Positions 22,217 to 33,726 of a stretch of DNA of 64,000 nt are shown piece by piece. A program made the position numbers and the translations under genes. Source of the stretch: Burkholderiales bacterium (GTDB taxonomy: Bacteria; Pseudomonadota; Gammaproteobacteria; Burkholderiales; Nitrosomonadaceae); NCBI GenBank assembly GCA_024235795.1, contig JACKLR010000001.1, positions 1,240,001-1,304,000 on the forward strand. Reading direction: 5' to 3'. The notes beneath the pieces were generated by a model. That model searched no databases. It saw only the letters and a list, made by a program, of their open reading frames with translations, and was not told the origin of the DNA. Positions within the stretch are counted from its first letter, which is position 1. Every line of letters begins with the position of its first letter.

Positions 22217-22702
22217 TCAATCTCTAAAATTCTGATATTGTAAGGGGAAATCTGTTATTACTTTTTTAACGATCTGTATCGCTTCTTGCAACACATCCTT
22301 TTTGACGCCAGAAACACGCACACTGTCCCCTTGAATACTCGCCTGCACTTTTAACTTGTTTTCTTTAAGAATTTTAATAATTTTCTTAGCCAGTTCTGTT
22401 TCAAGACCCGTTTTCACGGTCACTTCTTGTTTTACTTTATTGCCGCTAACTTTCTCAATGTGACCTTTTTCGAGGCAACGAACATCAATTTTTCTTTTTG
22501 TTAATTTAGTCCGCAAGATATCCTGGATTTGTTCGAGCTTAAACTCATCATCAGCGTATACGCTTAGTTGGAGATCAGCCTGTTCTACACGCGCATCGGA
22601 TCCTTTAAAATCGAACCTGGATCCAACTTCCTTGTTCGTTTGGTCAACCGCATTTCTGACTTCGTGGCCATCAACCTCAGAGACAATATCAAATGATGGC
22701 AT
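22217..22702 (-). CDS. yajQ: YajQ-family nucleotide-binding protein
   Basis: Small protein of two ferredoxin-like domains; members bind nucleotides, and a Xanthomonas member was reported to bind cyclic di-[37 protein letters not shown] and the C-terminal [20 protein letters not shown] are family signatures. 161 aa. It stands alone between argG and the str promoter; a TATAAT at 22783-22788 (minus strand) may be its -10 box but has a poor -35. Confidence 0.93.
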   Translation of the reverse strand: MPSFDIVSEVDGHEVRNAVDQTNKEVGSRFDFKGSDARVEQADLQLSVYADDEFKLEQIQDILRTKLTKRKIDVRCLEKGHIEKVSGNKVKQEVTVKTGLETELAKKIIKILKENKLKVQASIQGDSVRVSGVKKDVLQEAIQIVKKVITDFPLQYQNFRD

Positions 22703-22802
22703 CTAAATCACCTTGTTCTATGGAATACAGACTAGAAAGGAATGCATCGTTATTCTCACCCATATGCTATTTTGTTTTAGGAATTATAAGTATAGCAACA
22801 AT

Positions 22803-24017
22803 TTATTTCTTTTTCATTGTTGCAGCAATACGTAACCGCAACGCATTTAACTTAATAAACCCAGCTGCATCGGCTTGATTATAAGCGCCAGCATCGTCTT
22901 CGAAAGTCGCTACATTTTCATCAAATAAAGAATGTGTTTCTGAATCTCTACCAACAACAATAACATTTCCTTTGTATAATTTTAGTCTGACCCATCCGTT
23001 GACATTTTCCTGAGTTGCGTCGATCATTGATTGGATTGCCTTGCGTTCCGGGCTCCACCAATAGCCATTATAGATCAAGGCCGCATAGCGCGGCATCAAT
23101 TCATCCTTCAGATGTGCAACTTCCCGGTCCAACGTAATTGACTCTATTGCACGGTGCGCTCTTAATAATATTGTCCCACCCGGTGTTTCATAGCAGCCAC
23201 GAGACTTCATACCCACATAACGATTCTCTACCAGATCAAGTCGCCCAATTCCATGTTTTCCACCCAGTTGATTAAGCATTGCCAACGCCTCCGCAGGCGT
23301 TCTTTTTATGCCATTAATCGCAACCACATCACCGCATTTAAATCCAATCTCTAAATATTCCGCTTCGTCAGGCGCATTCTCCGGAGAAACGCTCCAGCGC
23401 CACATAGATTCTTCCGGTTCAACGGCGGGATTCTCCAGACTCCTGCCTTCGTAGGAAATATGCAAGAGATTGGCGTCCATACTATAAGGCGAACCAACTT
23501 TCTTCTTCATTTCGACCGGAATATTATGTTTTTCTGCATAATTCAACAGTTTTTCCCGCGAAGTCAAATCCCACTCCCGCCATGGCGCAATCACGTGAAT
23601 ATTCGGTTGCAACGCATAATAACCCAGTTCAAATCGTACTTGATCATTCCCCTTTCCCGTTGCACCATGCGACACGGCATCCGCACCTGTCACATTTGCA
23701 ATTTCAATTTGTCTTTTAGCGATTAACGGCCGCGCAATGCTGGTCCCAAGTAAATATTCGCCTTCATAGATCGTATTCGCTCTGAACATTGGAAAAACAA
23801 AATCTCGTACAAACTCTTCACGCAGGTCATCAATAAAGATTTCCTCGACGCCCAGTTGCTTCGCCTTTGCTCGTGCCGGTTCTACTTCTTCTCCCTGACC
23901 AATATCCGCAGTAAAAGTAACCACCTCGCATTGATAAGTATCCTGCAGCCACTTGAGAATAACCGATGTATCCAATCCGCCTGAAAAGGCTAAAACTACT
24001 TTATTTATCTTTGTCAT
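22803..24017 (-). CDS. argG: Argininosuccinate synthase
   Basis: Joins citrulline and aspartate with ATP to argininosuccinate, the seventh step of arginine synthesis. The PP-loop motif [11 protein letters not shown] lies near residue 12. [20 protein letters not shown] and the [12 protein letters not shown] region are present. The ATG at 24017 ([14 protein letters not shown], 404 aa) is preferred to a TTG 21 nt upstream. It follows argF in the same direction with a gap of about 47 nt. Confidence 0.97.
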   Translation of the reverse strand: MTKINKVVLAFSGGLDTSVILKWLQDTYQCEVVTFTADIGQGEEVEPARAKAKQLGVEEIFIDDLREEFVRDFVFPMFRANTIYEGEYLLGTSIARPLIAKRQIEIANVTGADAVSHGATGKGNDQVRFELGYYALQPNIHVIAPWREWDLTSREKLLNYAEKHNIPVEMKKKVGSPYSMDANLLHISYEGRSLENPAVEPEESMWRWSVSPENAPDEAEYLEIGFKCGDVVAINGIKRTPAEALAMLNQLGGKHGIGRLDLVENRYVGMKSRGCYETPGGTILLRAHRAIESITLDREVAHLKDELMPRYAALIYNGYWWSPERKAIQSMIDATQENVNGWVRLKLYKGNVIVVGRDSETHSLFDENVATFEDDAGAYNQADAAGFIKLNALRLRIAATMKKK

Positions 24018-24064
24018 TCTTTCACTATTCACAAACAAACAATCGCTTTTCGCTTTAATTTTGC

Positions 24065-24988
24065 TCAGCTTTCCTCAATTTTTCCCAACAGCAAATATTC
24101 CATCAACGCTTTTTGGGTATGCAACCGGTTTTCCGCTTCATCCCACACTACTGACTGATGTCCATCAATCACTTCACCCGCCACCTCTTCACCCCGATGG
24201 GCAGGCAAGCAATGCATAAATAATGCATCATCCTTTGCCAAAGCCATCATTTTACTATCCACACAAAATTCAGCAAAATCGGCCTTTCTCTGCTCGGTTT
24301 CAGCTTCAAACCCCATGCTGGTCCAGACATCCGTTGTGACCAAGTCCGCTCCCCTCACTGCTTCATGCGGATTGGAAAACTTCTCATAATGACTTGTACC
24401 TGTTAATCCAATCTGAACAGGTTCGATCTCATAACCGGGTGGCGTTGAAACATGTACTTTAAAATCAAAAATCTCTGCAGCTTGCAACCAGGTGTTACAC
24501 ATGTTATTGACATCACCAATCCATGCCACCGTCCTTCCGGAGATATCTCCTCTATGCTCTTTATACGTAAAAATATCACCCATAATCTGGCACGGATGAA
24601 ATTCATTTGTCAATCCATTAATCACCGGCACACGGGAATGCTCTGCAAAGCGTTGCAAGAGGTCATGTTCATGTGTGCGAATCATGATAATGTCAACCAT
24701 GCGCGATATGACACGCGCTGAATCTTCTGCGGGCTCCCCTCGTCCTAACTGCGTATCACGAGTGGAAAGATAAATCGCCGTGCCGCCGAGCTGATTCATG
24801 CCTGCTTCAAATGACAGACGTGTTCTGGTTGAGTTTTTATCAAAAATCATCGCCAATGTTCGATCGACCAAAGGCCAATATTGACGATATTGCTTGAACG
24901 CCTGCTTTAACCAGCGTGAACGTTCAAACAAATATTCAAATTCTTCACGACCAAAATCATTAAACTGCAAAAAATGCTTCAATTGCAT
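24065..24988 (-). CDS. argF: Ornithine carbamoyltransferase
   Basis: Forms citrulline from ornithine and carbamoyl phosphate. The carbamoyl-phosphate motif [17 protein letters not shown] lies near residue 49. HPCQIMGD and the ornithine-side [11 protein letters not shown] motif are also present. The start at 24988 ([16 protein letters not shown], 307 aa) fits the family length; an in-frame ATG further upstream would add a spurious hydrophobic segment. It lies between argD and argG. Confidence 0.96.
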   Translation of the reverse strand: MQLKHFLQFNDFGREEFEYLFERSRWLKQAFKQYRQYWPLVDRTLAMIFDKNSTRTRLSFEAGMNQLGGTAIYLSTRDTQLGRGEPAEDSARVISRMVDIIMIRTHEHDLLQRFAEHSRVPVINGLTNEFHPCQIMGDIFTYKEHRGDISGRTVAWIGDVNNMCNTWLQAAEIFDFKVHVSTPPGYEIEPVQIGLTGTSHYEKFSNPHEAVRGADLVTTDVWTSMGFEAETEQRKADFAEFCVDSKMMALAKDDALFMHCLPAHRGEEVAGEVIDGHQSVVWDEAENRLHTQKALMEYLLLGKIEES

Positions 24989-25043
24989 AAGTAAATAAAC
25001 AAACAGTCCAACCAGACAGATCATTTTGATTTTGACAATCTAT

Positions 25044-26216
25044 CTAACTACTGAAACGCTCCTTAATTAATTGACAGGTTGTATCCACAACCAGCTTGGC
25101 TTCATTTTCCTGCATCACGAGCGCAGGTAACAAACGCACTACTTTCTCGGAAGTCACATTAATCAGCAGCTGCCTTTCCAATGCTTTTTTAACCAGTTCT
25201 CCGCACGGCACAGATAATTCAATACCGATCATGAGTCCCTGGCTTCTGATCTCAACGACGTTATTCTGGCCCTCAAGTTGTGTTTCCAGACGTTCATGCA
25301 TAAAAGCACCCAACTTTCTTGCATGATCAATAAGTCCCTCTTCCTCAAGTACGGCAAGTGTTTCTAGCGCTGCGGCGCAAACCAAAGGATTTCCTCCAAA
25401 TGTCGACGCGTGGTTGCCTGGCTTGAAAGTGCTTGCGGCAACGCCTGTCGCCAAGCATGCGCCAATCGGAACACCCGAGCCCAGACCCTTGGCCAGTGTC
25501 ATGACATCCGGCAAAATGTCACTGTGTTGAAATGCAAACCATTCACCACTGCGCCCAATACCAGACTGAACCTCGTCTAGCATTAACAGCCAACCGTTTT
25601 CATCGCACAAGCTGCGTAATTCCTGCAAATAACGTGCCTGCGGTATATTGACACCCCCTTCCCCCTGGAAGGGTTCAACCAGCACTGCAACAACATTCTT
25701 GTTATTTACAGCAACCTGCTTGACGGCATCTAAATTGTTATAGGGCACGCGTACAAATCCTGACAATAACGGTTCGAAACCGGCCTGAACTTTGCGATTA
25801 CCCGTTGCAGTCAGCGTTGCCATCGTGCGGCCATGAAACGATTGTTCCATCACAATAATAGTCGGAACTGCCACACCCCTATTATGACCATAAAGCCGTG
25901 CCAACTTGATGGCCGCTTCATTCGCTTCCGCACCAGAGTTACAGAAAAAGACTTTTTCCATACCCGATAGTGCAGCCAGACGACCAGCTAATTGTTCTTG
26001 CTTTTCAATATAATAAATATTAGATGTATGAATTAGTGTCCGGGCTTGCTTGCACAGCACATCAGACAAACGTGGATGACAATGACCCAATCCGCATACA
26101 GCCACTCCCGACAAAGCATCAAGATAACGCTCACCTTTGTCATCCCACAGCCAGACCCCTTCCCCTTTAACGAAAGTAACGGGTAACTGTGCGTATGTAC
26201 TCATGACGTTCGACAT
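25044..26216 (-). CDS. argD: Acetylornithine aminotransferase
   Basis: PLP-dependent class III aminotransferase converting N-acetylglutamate semialdehyde to acetylornithine; it may also serve lysine synthesis. The PLP region has FCNSGAEANEAAIKLAR near 99, DEVQSGIGRSGEWFAFQH near 213 and the Schiff-base Lys in TLAKGLGSGVPIGA. I chose the ATG at 26216 (MSNVMSTYAQLP, 390 aa). Alternatives are a GTG at 26237 and an ATG at 26204. It heads the argD-argF-argG set, divergent from gyrA. Confidence 0.94.
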   Translation of the reverse strand: MSNVMSTYAQLPVTFVKGEGVWLWDDKGERYLDALSGVAVCGLGHCHPRLSDVLCKQARTLIHTSNIYYIEKQEQLAGRLAALSGMEKVFFCNSGAEANEAAIKLARLYGHNRGVAVPTIIVMEQSFHGRTMATLTATGNRKVQAGFEPLLSGFVRVPYNNLDAVKQVAVNNKNVVAVLVEPFQGEGGVNIPQARYLQELRSLCDENGWLLMLDEVQSGIGRSGEWFAFQHSDILPDVMTLAKGLGSGVPIGACLATGVAASTFKPGNHASTFGGNPLVCAAALETLAVLEEEGLIDHARKLGAFMHERLETQLEGQNNVVEIRSQGLMIGIELSVPCGELVKKALERQLLINVTSEKVVRLLPALVMQENEAKLVVDTTCQLIKERFSS

Positions 26217-26331
26217 ATCTATTTTATGCTCACCCACTAATAAAACAATACATTATGACTCAAGCGTTAAAAGTGCTGCACGGCCACCCAGCATAGCCAC
26301 CTTTTCACGCCAGGAACAATACCCTAAATTG

Positions 26332-26370
26332 AAAAAAAGCGATCATCATCACCCATATAGATCGCTTTTT
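26332..26370. terminator. Bidirectional terminator-type hairpin between argD and gyrA
   Basis: GCGATC at 26339-26344 pairs with GATCGC at 26360-26365, extended by A and T tracts on both sides (seven A before, five T after, then another T6 near 26376). It could end transcription in either direction. It sits between two divergently transcribed genes, where no gene ends, so it may insulate the two promoters or end a small RNA; I see no coding sequence in 26217-26542. Confidence 0.6.
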
Positions 26371-26542
26371 CAAGCTTTTTTTCCAGCGTACGCTTTTGAA
26401 TTCAGTTTTTAGGTCGGGATTATTTTAAAGTTCCAGAGAAATGACATCATCATGGTAGAATTAAAGGATTTTTATTTGGCGGCACTCTAAATTAATGCCT
26501 ATATCCGTATCATAACCAGTTGTTTCTTAATTAATCACAAAT

Positions 26543-29089
26543 ATGAATCAATTTGCCAAGGAAACTCTGCCGATAAGTCTTGAAGAGGAAATGCGACGCT
26601 CCTATTTGGATTACGCCATGAGTGTAATCGTCGGGCGCGCTTTGCCTGATGTTCGGGACGGTCTAAAGCCGGTTCATCGACGCATACTATTTGCGATGCA
26701 TGAATTATCAAACGATTGGAATCGCCCCTATAAAAAATCAGCACGTATTGTGGGTGATGTCATTGGTAAGTATCACCCCCATGGCGACACAGCTGTTTAT
26801 GACACTATTGTTCGTATGGCACAAGATTTCTCTCTGCGCTATTTATTGATTGACGGCCAGGGTAATTTTGGGTCAGTAGATGGCGACAATGCCGCAGCCA
26901 TGCGCTACACAGAAATTCGCATGTCGCGCATTGCGCACGAATTACTCGTTGATCTTGATAAGGAAACGGTTGATTTTGGTCCGAACTATGACGAGTCAGA
27001 AAAAGAACCCCTGATTTTACCAACGCGAATTCCTAATTTACTGATAAACGGTTCTTCCGGAATTGCAGTAGGCATGGCCACTAATATACCACCACATAAC
27101 CTGAACGAAGTATTAGACGCCAGCCTTTTGCTTCTAAACAACCCGGAAACCAGCATAGATGAACTGATTGAATGCATTCAGGCGCCGGACTTCCCCACTG
27201 CAGGTATTATTTATGGCATATCCGGCGTTCATGATGGCTATCGCACAGGGCGCGGTCGCGTTGTAATGCGCGCCCGCACTCATTTCGAAGATATGGAAAA
27301 AGGCAGTCGTCAGGCCATTATTGTTGACGAGTTGCCCTATCAGGTTAACAAAGCTAACTTACTCATTCGAATAGGTGAACTTGTTCGCGACAAGAAAATC
27401 GAAGGCATTTCCGATTTGCGTGATGAATCCGACAAATCAGGAATGCGCGTCGTCATAGAGCTTAAACGCGGCGAATTACCCGAAGTCATCCTCAACAATC
27501 TGTATAAAGAAACGCAAATGCAGGACACTTTCGGCATGAATATGGTCGCCCTGATTGATGGCCAGCCACGCCTGCTGAATCTAAAACAAATTCTCGACGC
27601 ATTCCTGCGCCACCGGCGCGAAATTGTGACGCGCAGAACTGTCTTTGAACTCAAAAAAGCGCGAGAACGCGGGCATATCCTGGAGGGTCTTGCGGTGTCT
27701 CTGTCCAACGTGGATGAAATCATCACACTCATCAAGACATCGCCCACACCTGCGGTTGCCAAGGAAGCGCTCATGGCAAGAGAATGGCGTTCCGCTCTGG
27801 TTGAAGAAATGCTGGCCCGTGCAATCGCTGATATACAGGCATTGCGCCCCCAAAATCTGGCGCCGGAATTTGGCATGCAGGCTCAAGGTTATCGGTTGTC
27901 CGATGCGCAAGCTCAAGCCATCCTGGAATTGCGCCTGCAACGACTAACCGGTCTTGAACAAGACAAGATTATAGATGAATACAAAGAAATCATGGATAAA
28001 ATTGTTGATTTTCTTGATATTCTTGCCTCACCTGAACGGATCACTGCCATCATTACAGAAGAACTCGAAGCAATTCGTCAACAATTTGGCGACAAGCGTC
28101 GCAGCGAAATCATTGTTGATACGCAGGATTTGAGTATGGAAGACCTGATTGCGCCCGCCGATGTCGTGGTCACACTCTCTCACAGCGGTTATATTAAGTC
28201 GCAGTTACTGGACGAATACCGCGCTCAAAAACGTGGCGGAAGAGGCAAACAGGCAACCAGCACCAAAGAAGATGACTTTATTGACAACCTCTTTATCGCC
28301 AACACACATGACTATATCTTATGTTTTTCCAGCCGCGGACGCGTTTACTGGATCAAGGTGTATGCCGTTCCCCAGGGCGGCCGCATTTCGCGTGGCAAGC
28401 CAATCATCAACCTCGTGCAATTGGATGAAGGCGAAAAAATCAACGCGATTTTGCCGGTAAAAACATTTGATGATGAACATTATGTTTTTATGGCAACCGC
28501 ATCAGGCACCGTGAAAAAGACACCGCTGTCGGATTTCTCACGGCCGCGAAGTAATGGCATTATCGCTATCGGTCTGAATGAAGACGATTATTTGATTGGT
28601 GTTGCACTGACCAACGGGCAATATGACGTTATGCTATTTTCTGACAACGGCAAGGCCATGCGTTTCAATGAAAATGACGTACGCCCGATGGGACGCAATG
28701 CGCGTGGCGTTCGCGGCATGAAGCTGGGCTCAGGGCAGCGGGTTATCTCATTACTTGTGGCAGAAGATGAAACACAAGCTGTATTGACTGTTACTGAAAA
28801 CGGCTATGGCAAGCGCACGCCTATCGGCGAATATACCCGCCATAACCGCGGCACTCAAGGCATGATTGCGATAAAAACCAGCAAACGTAACGGAAAAGTA
28901 GTGACTGCAAAATTGGTTCGACCAGACGATGAAATTATGCTGATCACCTCAGGTGGTGTATTGATACGCACGCGCGTCAATGAAGTACGGGAAATGAGCC
29001 GGGCGACGCAAGGTGTTACACTAATCAATCTGGACGAAGGTGAAAAACTAGCAGGATTGGAAAGAGTCATTGAAAGCGAAGAGGAATAA
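26543..29089 (+). CDS. gyrA: DNA gyrase subunit A
   Basis: Breaks and rejoins DNA in the GyrA2B2 complex that introduces negative supercoils. The catalytic Tyr122 is in [10 protein letters not shown]. The quinolone-determining loop reads [11 protein letters not shown] with Thr83 and Asp87; Thr at 83 is the natural state in several proteobacteria. The GyrA box QKRGGRGKQ is near residue 560, and the C-terminal beta-pinwheel repeats follow to 848 aa. No good Shine-Dalgarno precedes the ATG. serC follows after 62 nt. Confidence 0.98.
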   Translation: MNQFAKETLPISLEEEMRRSYLDYAMSVIVGRALPDVRDGLKPVHRRILFAMHELSNDWNRPYKKSARIVGDVIGKYHPHGDTAVYDTIVRMAQDFSLRYLLIDGQGNFGSVDGDNAAAMRYTEIRMSRIAHELLVDLDKETVDFGPNYDESEKEPLILPTRIPNLLINGSSGIAVGMATNIPPHNLNEVLDASLLLLNNPETSIDELIECIQAPDFPTAGIIYGISGVHDGYRTGRGRVVMRARTHFEDMEKGSRQAIIVDELPYQVNKANLLIRIGELVRDKKIEGISDLRDESDKSGMRVVIELKRGELPEVILNNLYKETQMQDTFGMNMVALIDGQPRLLNLKQILDAFLRHRREIVTRRTVFELKKARERGHILEGLAVSLSNVDEIITLIKTSPTPAVAKEALMAREWRSALVEEMLARAIADIQALRPQNLAPEFGMQAQGYRLSDAQAQAILELRLQRLTGLEQDKIIDEYKEIMDKIVDFLDILASPERITAIITEELEAIRQQFGDKRRSEIIVDTQDLSMEDLIAPADVVVTLSHSGYIKSQLLDEYRAQKRGGRGKQATSTKEDDFIDNLFIANTHDYILCFSSRGRVYWIKVYAVPQGGRISRGKPIINLVQLDEGEKINAILPVKTFDDEHYVFMATASGTVKKTPLSDFSRPRSNGIIAIGLNEDDYLIGVALTNGQYDVMLFSDNGKAMRFNENDVRPMGRNARGVRGMKLGSGQRVISLLVAEDETQAVLTVTENGYGKRTPIGEYTRHNRGTQGMIAIKTSKRNGKVVTAKLVRPDDEIMLITSGGVLIRTRVNEVREMSRATQGVTLINLDEGEKLAGLERVIESEEE

Positions 29090-29151
29090 AACCGGGAACC
29101 AACCGCTCTTGCGCTTACAAATCAATAAATTATTTTCTAGATACATGTTAA

Positions 29152-30243
29152 ATGAATCGAATCTATAACTTCAGTGCTGGACCCGCGATTTTACCGAAGT
29201 CGGTCTTGCAGCAGGCACGCGATGAAATGCTTGACTGGCATGGCAGCGGCATGTCTGTCATGGAAATGAGCCATCGCGGCAAGGAATTCATGACCATAAT
29301 TGAAGCTGCAGAGAATGATTTGCGTGAATTGGCGGACATTCCGTCAAATTACAAAATCTTGTTTTTACAAGGCGGTGCATCAAGTCAATTTGCCATGGTG
29401 CCCATGAATTTGCTGCGCGGCAAAAAAAAGGCCGACTATATTCATACCGGACAATGGTCTGAAAAAGCCATTCAGGAAGCAAAACGTTACTGTGCCGTCA
29501 ACGTTGCAGCATCGGCAGAAAACACCCGCTTTACTTATGCGCCGACACAAGATCAATGGCAGCTCGACAAGGATGCCGCCTACATCCACTACACCACCAA
29601 CGAAACTATTGGCGGCGTTGAGTTTCATTGGACACCAGATGTAGGCGGAGATTGCGAGATCCCGCTCGTTGCCGATATGTCATCCAATATTTTGTCGCGC
29701 CCACTCGATATTTCCCGTTACGGACTGATTTACGCTGGCGCACAAAAAAACCTGGGGCCAGCCGGACTGGTACTTGTCATTATCCGTGAAGATCTTGCAG
29801 GCTTTGCCATTCCAGGGACACCAACGCTGTTTGACTACCAGGTGCATATCAACAATGACTCCATGTATAACACACCGCCCACCTTCGCCATTTACATTAC
29901 CGGGCTGGTGTTGAAATGGCTAAAGCAAAAAGGTGGGCTTACTGCCATCGAACAATACAACATCCGTAAGGCTGCTTTGCTCTATGACTTGCTTGATACC
30001 AGCGATTTTTACCACTGCCCGGTTGCCAAACAGGATCGTTCACGAATGAATATTCCGTTTACACTCAAAGATTCTGCATTGGATTCCGCGTTTCTTGAGC
30101 AGGCGCAAGCGAATGGTTTGACTCAATTAAAAGGTCACCGCTCAGTCGGTGGCATGCGTGCCTCGATCTACAATGCTATGCCAATCGAAGGCGTAATCCA
30201 GCTCGTTGATTTTATGAAGGAGTTTGCCAACAAACATGCCTGA
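29152..30243 (+). CDS. serC: Phosphoserine aminotransferase
   Basis: Second step of serine synthesis and also needed for pyridoxal phosphate; PLP enzyme of class V. YNFSAGPAILPKSVLQQARD at the N-terminus, GGASSQFAMVPMNLL near 80 and the PLP lysine in YAGAQKNLGPAGLV near 198 are visible. 363 aa, the typical length. It overlaps the next gene by 8 nt, so the two serine-pathway genes are translationally coupled. Confidence 0.97.
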   Translation: MNRIYNFSAGPAILPKSVLQQARDEMLDWHGSGMSVMEMSHRGKEFMTIIEAAENDLRELADIPSNYKILFLQGGASSQFAMVPMNLLRGKKKADYIHTGQWSEKAIQEAKRYCAVNVAASAENTRFTYAPTQDQWQLDKDAAYIHYTTNETIGGVEFHWTPDVGGDCEIPLVADMSSNILSRPLDISRYGLIYAGAQKNLGPAGLVLVIIREDLAGFAIPGTPTLFDYQVHINNDSMYNTPPTFAIYITGLVLKWLKQKGGLTAIEQYNIRKAALLYDLLDTSDFYHCPVAKQDRSRMNIPFTLKDSALDSAFLEQAQANGLTQLKGHRSVGGMRASIYNAMPIEGVIQLVDFMKEFANKHA

Positions 30244-31435
30244 ACATCAACAAAACACATTTAAAATCCTTACCCTGAATCAAATCTCGCCGTTAGGACT
30301 GGCGCGTTTCCCCAAGGAAAATTACCAGGTCGGCACAGACATTACAGACCCTGACGCCATACTGGTACGTTCGCACAATATGTTGAATATGGACATTCCA
30401 TGCAGTGTTCTCGCCATCGGACGCGCAGGTGCGGGAACCAACAACATTCCAGTAAATGCTTTGAATGAGCGCGGCATCCCCGTATTCAATACGCCAGGTG
30501 CCAATGCCAACGCCGTCAAAGAACTCGTGCTGGCCGGACTATTGCTGGCCGCCCGCAATCTTTTACCTGCCTTGCGTTTTGTAGAGACTTTGCAAGGTGA
30601 CGACGAAACGTTACACAAACAGGCTGAAACTGAAAAAAAACGTTTTTCAGGTGTTGAATTACCAGGGCGCACATTAGGCATCATTGGCCTGGGAGAAATC
30701 GGCCGGCTGGTTGCCGATGCGGCACTCAAGCTCGGTATGAAGGTTATTGGTTATGACCCCAATATTACCGTTGAATCGGCCTGGAGCTTGTCGGCAGAAG
30801 TCAAAAAAGCGCCGAGTATCGACACACTACTGCGCAACAGTGATTTTATTACCGTGCACGTGCCGCTGCTCGATTCGACGCGCCATCTTATTAACGAAAA
30901 AAGCATTGGCGTCATGAAACAAAACGTCATCATTTTGAATTTTTCGCGTAATGCCATTGTCGATGAAGATGCTGTCTTGACAGGTATCTCCTCCGGCAAA
31001 ATAAAGTTTTACGTCTGCGATTTTCCAAGTACAAAATTGCAGTGCCATGAGTCTGTGATTACACTGCCGCACCTCGGCGCATCCACACAGGAAGCCGAGG
31101 AAAACTGTGCCGTAATGGTTGTTAATCAACTGGTTGATTTTCTGCAGAACGGCAATATCACGAATACCGTCAATTTTCCCAATATCAGTATGGAACGGGA
31201 ATCGCCCTATCGAGTCGCCGTGGCCAACGCGAATGTGCCCAATATCGTGGGGCAAATATCAACTGATTTGGCAAAGGCAGGGTTAAATATCCATAATATG
31301 ATGAACAAATCCCGTGGCGAACTGGCATTTACACTGGTAGACGTCGACAGCCCCGTTCCACAAAAGGTCATTGATGATATTTCAATGATTTCGGGTGTTT
31401 TATCCGCGCGTTACGTGCCGTTCCCTATCCGATAA
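30236..31435 (+). CDS. serA: D-3-phosphoglycerate dehydrogenase with C-terminal ACT domain
   Basis: First step of serine synthesis, oxidising 3-phosphoglycerate. It has the 2-hydroxyacid dehydrogenase fold: NAD-binding GIIGLGEIGRLVADAALKLG near 145, the catalytic Arg in NFSRNAIVDEDAVL, and the catalytic His in ITLPHLGAST near 280. A C-terminal ACT domain (ANVPNIVGQISTDLAKAGLN) suggests feedback control by serine. The ATG at 30236 lies in the serC end; a TTG 12 nt upstream is less likely. 399 aa. This ~400-residue form differs from E. coli SerA in sequence. Confidence 0.93.
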   Translation: MPEHQQNTFKILTLNQISPLGLARFPKENYQVGTDITDPDAILVRSHNMLNMDIPCSVLAIGRAGAGTNNIPVNALNERGIPVFNTPGANANAVKELVLAGLLLAARNLLPALRFVETLQGDDETLHKQAETEKKRFSGVELPGRTLGIIGLGEIGRLVADAALKLGMKVIGYDPNITVESAWSLSAEVKKAPSIDTLLRNSDFITVHVPLLDSTRHLINEKSIGVMKQNVIILNFSRNAIVDEDAVLTGISSGKIKFYVCDFPSTKLQCHESVITLPHLGASTQEAEENCAVMVVNQLVDFLQNGNITNTVNFPNISMERESPYRVAVANANVPNIVGQISTDLAKAGLNIHNMMNKSRGELAFTLVDVDSPVPQKVIDDISMISGVLSARYVPFPIR

Positions 31436-31450
31436 ATTATTCATACAAAT

Positions 31451-32524
31451 ATGGTCACTGAGCAATTAAAACAACTACGTGACGAGATAGATAAAATTGA
31501 CAGCGAAATTGTCAAACTCGTCAACAAGCGGGCAGAATTTGCCCAGCAAATTGGCTTCATAAAGAAAAGCGATATTATTTATCGACCTGAGCGTGAAGCC
31601 CAGATACTGGAACGGGTACGACGGGAAAATCCCGGCCCGCTTGACGATACACGCATTACGCAACTTTTTACCGAGATCATGTCGGTATGCCGCGCACTGG
31701 AAAAACCAATGACAGTCGCTTGTCTTGGACCGCAGGGCACATTTTCGGAAGAAGCCGCTATAAAACGTTTTGGCAGCGCCATTACTATTCTGCCATGCGA
31801 TACCATCGACGCGGTATTTCGCAGCGTTGAATCCGGCCATGCGGGCTACGGTGTTGTTCCGGTTGAAAATTCAACCGAAGGCGCGGTCGGCCGCACGCTG
31901 GATCTGTTGTTGCAGACTTCACTGATTGTTTGTGGAGAAATCCAGCTGCCGGTTCATCAATCTCTCATGGCAAAACAGACTGACCTGGCCAAAATTGACA
32001 AAATTTATTCACACCCCCAATCTTTCGCACAATGCCATCATTGGCTGCAAACCACGTTACCCAGCGTTCCCGGCACGGCGTATATCAATAGCAGCAGCAA
32101 TGCCGATGCAGCACGTCTGGCTGCACAGGATGAGCATGCCGCCGCCATCGCGGGCAAAAGAGCGGCAGATTTTTATGCGTTAACGATTTGTGCAGAAAAT
32201 ATTGAAGACGACCCCAAAAACACGACGCGTTTTCTGGTTCTTGGCACACAAAAAGTCTCACCATCCGGTAAAGACAAAACCTCGCTGATCATGTCCTCCG
32301 GTAACTACGCAGGCGCCATTCATAAACTGCTCACACCGCTTGCAGTGCATAACGTCAGCATGAGTCGCCTCGAATCGCGCCCATCGCGCACCAATCTCTG
32401 GCAGTATGTTTTTTTTGTCGATATCGAAGGGCACCAAAAGGACAAAAATGTCTCGGACGCGCTCACAGAATTGAACGAAAAAGCAACGTTTCTGAAGATC
32501 CTTGGTTCTTATCCAGCAACATAG
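31451..32524 (+). CDS. pheA: Bifunctional chorismate mutase / prephenate dehydratase (P-protein)
   Basis: Converts chorismate to prephenate and then phenylpyruvate for phenylalanine. Three domains are seen: chorismate mutase at residues 1-85 (LRDEIDKIDSEIVKLVNKRA), prephenate dehydratase at about 90-265 (CLGPQGTFSEEAA, VPVENSTEGAVG and the NTTRFLVLG motif with the catalytic Thr-Arg-Phe), and a C-terminal ACT domain with the Phe-binding ESRP motif. 357 aa. Confidence 0.97.
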   Translation: MVTEQLKQLRDEIDKIDSEIVKLVNKRAEFAQQIGFIKKSDIIYRPEREAQILERVRRENPGPLDDTRITQLFTEIMSVCRALEKPMTVACLGPQGTFSEEAAIKRFGSAITILPCDTIDAVFRSVESGHAGYGVVPVENSTEGAVGRTLDLLLQTSLIVCGEIQLPVHQSLMAKQTDLAKIDKIYSHPQSFAQCHHWLQTTLPSVPGTAYINSSSNADAARLAAQDEHAAAIAGKRAADFYALTICAENIEDDPKNTTRFLVLGTQKVSPSGKDKTSLIMSSGNYAGAIHKLLTPLAVHNVSMSRLESRPSRTNLWQYVFFVDIEGHQKDKNVSDALTELNEKATFLKILGSYPAT

Positions 32525-32607
32525 GCTGTTTCTAAAGCAGTCAAAAATCATATCCATTAATAAATCGATTTTACTGTTACCCAATCACAAATAAAGAAAT
32601 TAATACT

Positions 32608-33726
32608 ATGAATCTTTGCGATTTTGCACCGGAATATATCCGCGCCATTAATCCATACCAACCCGGCAAACCAATATCAGAACTGGCCAGGGAAATGGGA
32701 CTGGATGAGCACAGTATCATTAAGCTGGCTTCCAACGAAAACCCGCTTGGCACCAGTCCATTAGCACTCGAAGCCATGATACAGGAACTGCATAATGTTG
32801 CCCGTTACCCCGACGGCAGCGGGTTTGAATTAAAACAGGCGTTATCCAAACTGTACGCTGTCGATACCGAGCAAATTATTCTGGGAAACGGTTCCAATGA
32901 CGTACTGGATCTGGCCGCACGGGTATTCCTGAAACCGGGCGCTACCGCCATTTATTCACAGCATGCGTTTGCAGTGTACCCGCTTGTCACGCAAACTATC
33001 GGCGCAAACGGCATCTCTGTTCCGGCCAGGGATTACGGTCATGATCTTTTCGCAATGCTCGATGCCGTCACGCCTGAAACACGCATGGTCTTTATCGCCA
33101 GTCCGAACAATCCGACCGGCACGCTATCCGATGCCGATGAATTACACCGCTTCATGGAGCGGGTTTCCCGGGACGTTCTGGTCGTACTGGACGAAGCGTA
33201 TTACGAATACTTACCGGCGACAAACCAGACAGACAGTATCAGTTGGCTGCAACAGTTTCCCAATCTCGTTATCACACGCACGTTTTCCAAAGTCTATGGG
33301 CTTGCAGGTGTCCGTATCGGATTCGGCCTGGCACACCCTGATGTCGCCAATCTGATGAATCGGGTGCGCCAACCGTTTAACGTCAGCAGCATTGGACTGG
33401 CGGGCGCACTGGCCGCGTTGCAGGACACCGAGTTCGTCCAACGTTCTTATGCGCTGAACCGGGCAGGCATGCTACAGCTCACCGACGGTTTCCGTAAACT
33501 CGGTATTGAACATATCCCTTCGTTCGGCAATTTTATCAGCTTCAAGGTCGAAGGCGTTGCAACCAATACCCAGAAAATCTACCAAAGTTTGCTGCGACAA
33601 GGCGTTATTGTCCGCCCGCTCGGCATCTACGAAATGCCCCATCATCTGCGCGTAACCATCGGGCTCGAATCCGAAAACCAGAAATTCCTGAAATCACTTG
33701 AACATGCCCTGGGAGAATTAGCATGA
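32608..33726 (+). CDS. hisC: Histidinol-phosphate aminotransferase
   Basis: Class I/II PLP aminotransferase of histidine synthesis; in this context it may also serve aromatic amino acids (inference from the neighbours pheA and tyrA). [18 protein letters not shown] near 38, ASPNNPTG near 164, and the PLP lysine in [17 protein letters not shown] near 230 are visible. 372 aa. It overlaps the DAHP synthase gene by 4 nt (ATGA). Confidence 0.94.
   Translation: MNLCDFAPEYIRAINPYQPGKPISELAREMGLDEHSIIKLASNENPLGTSPLALEAMIQELHNVARYPDGSGFELKQALSKLYAVDTEQIILGNGSNDVLDLAARVFLKPGATAIYSQHAFAVYPLVTQTIGANGISVPARDYGHDLFAMLDAVTPETRMVFIASPNNPTGTLSDADELHRFMERVSRDVLVVLDEAYYEYLPATNQTDSISWLQQFPNLVITRTFSKVYGLAGVRIGFGLAHPDVANLMNRVRQPFNVSSIGLAGALAALQDTEFVQRSYALNRAGMLQLTDGFRKLGIEHIPSFGNFISFKVEGVATNTQKIYQSLLRQGVIVRPLGIYEMPHHLRVTIGLESENQKFLKSLEHALGELA

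Noticed and set aside
26217..26542. Possible rpsT (S20) gene between argD and gyrA
   Set aside because: No Lys/Arg/Ala-rich frame of ~87 residues exists on either strand.
27340..27876. 178-residue minus-strand frame inside gyrA
   Set aside because: Shadow of gyrA codon usage, with Arg/Ser-rich low-information sequence.
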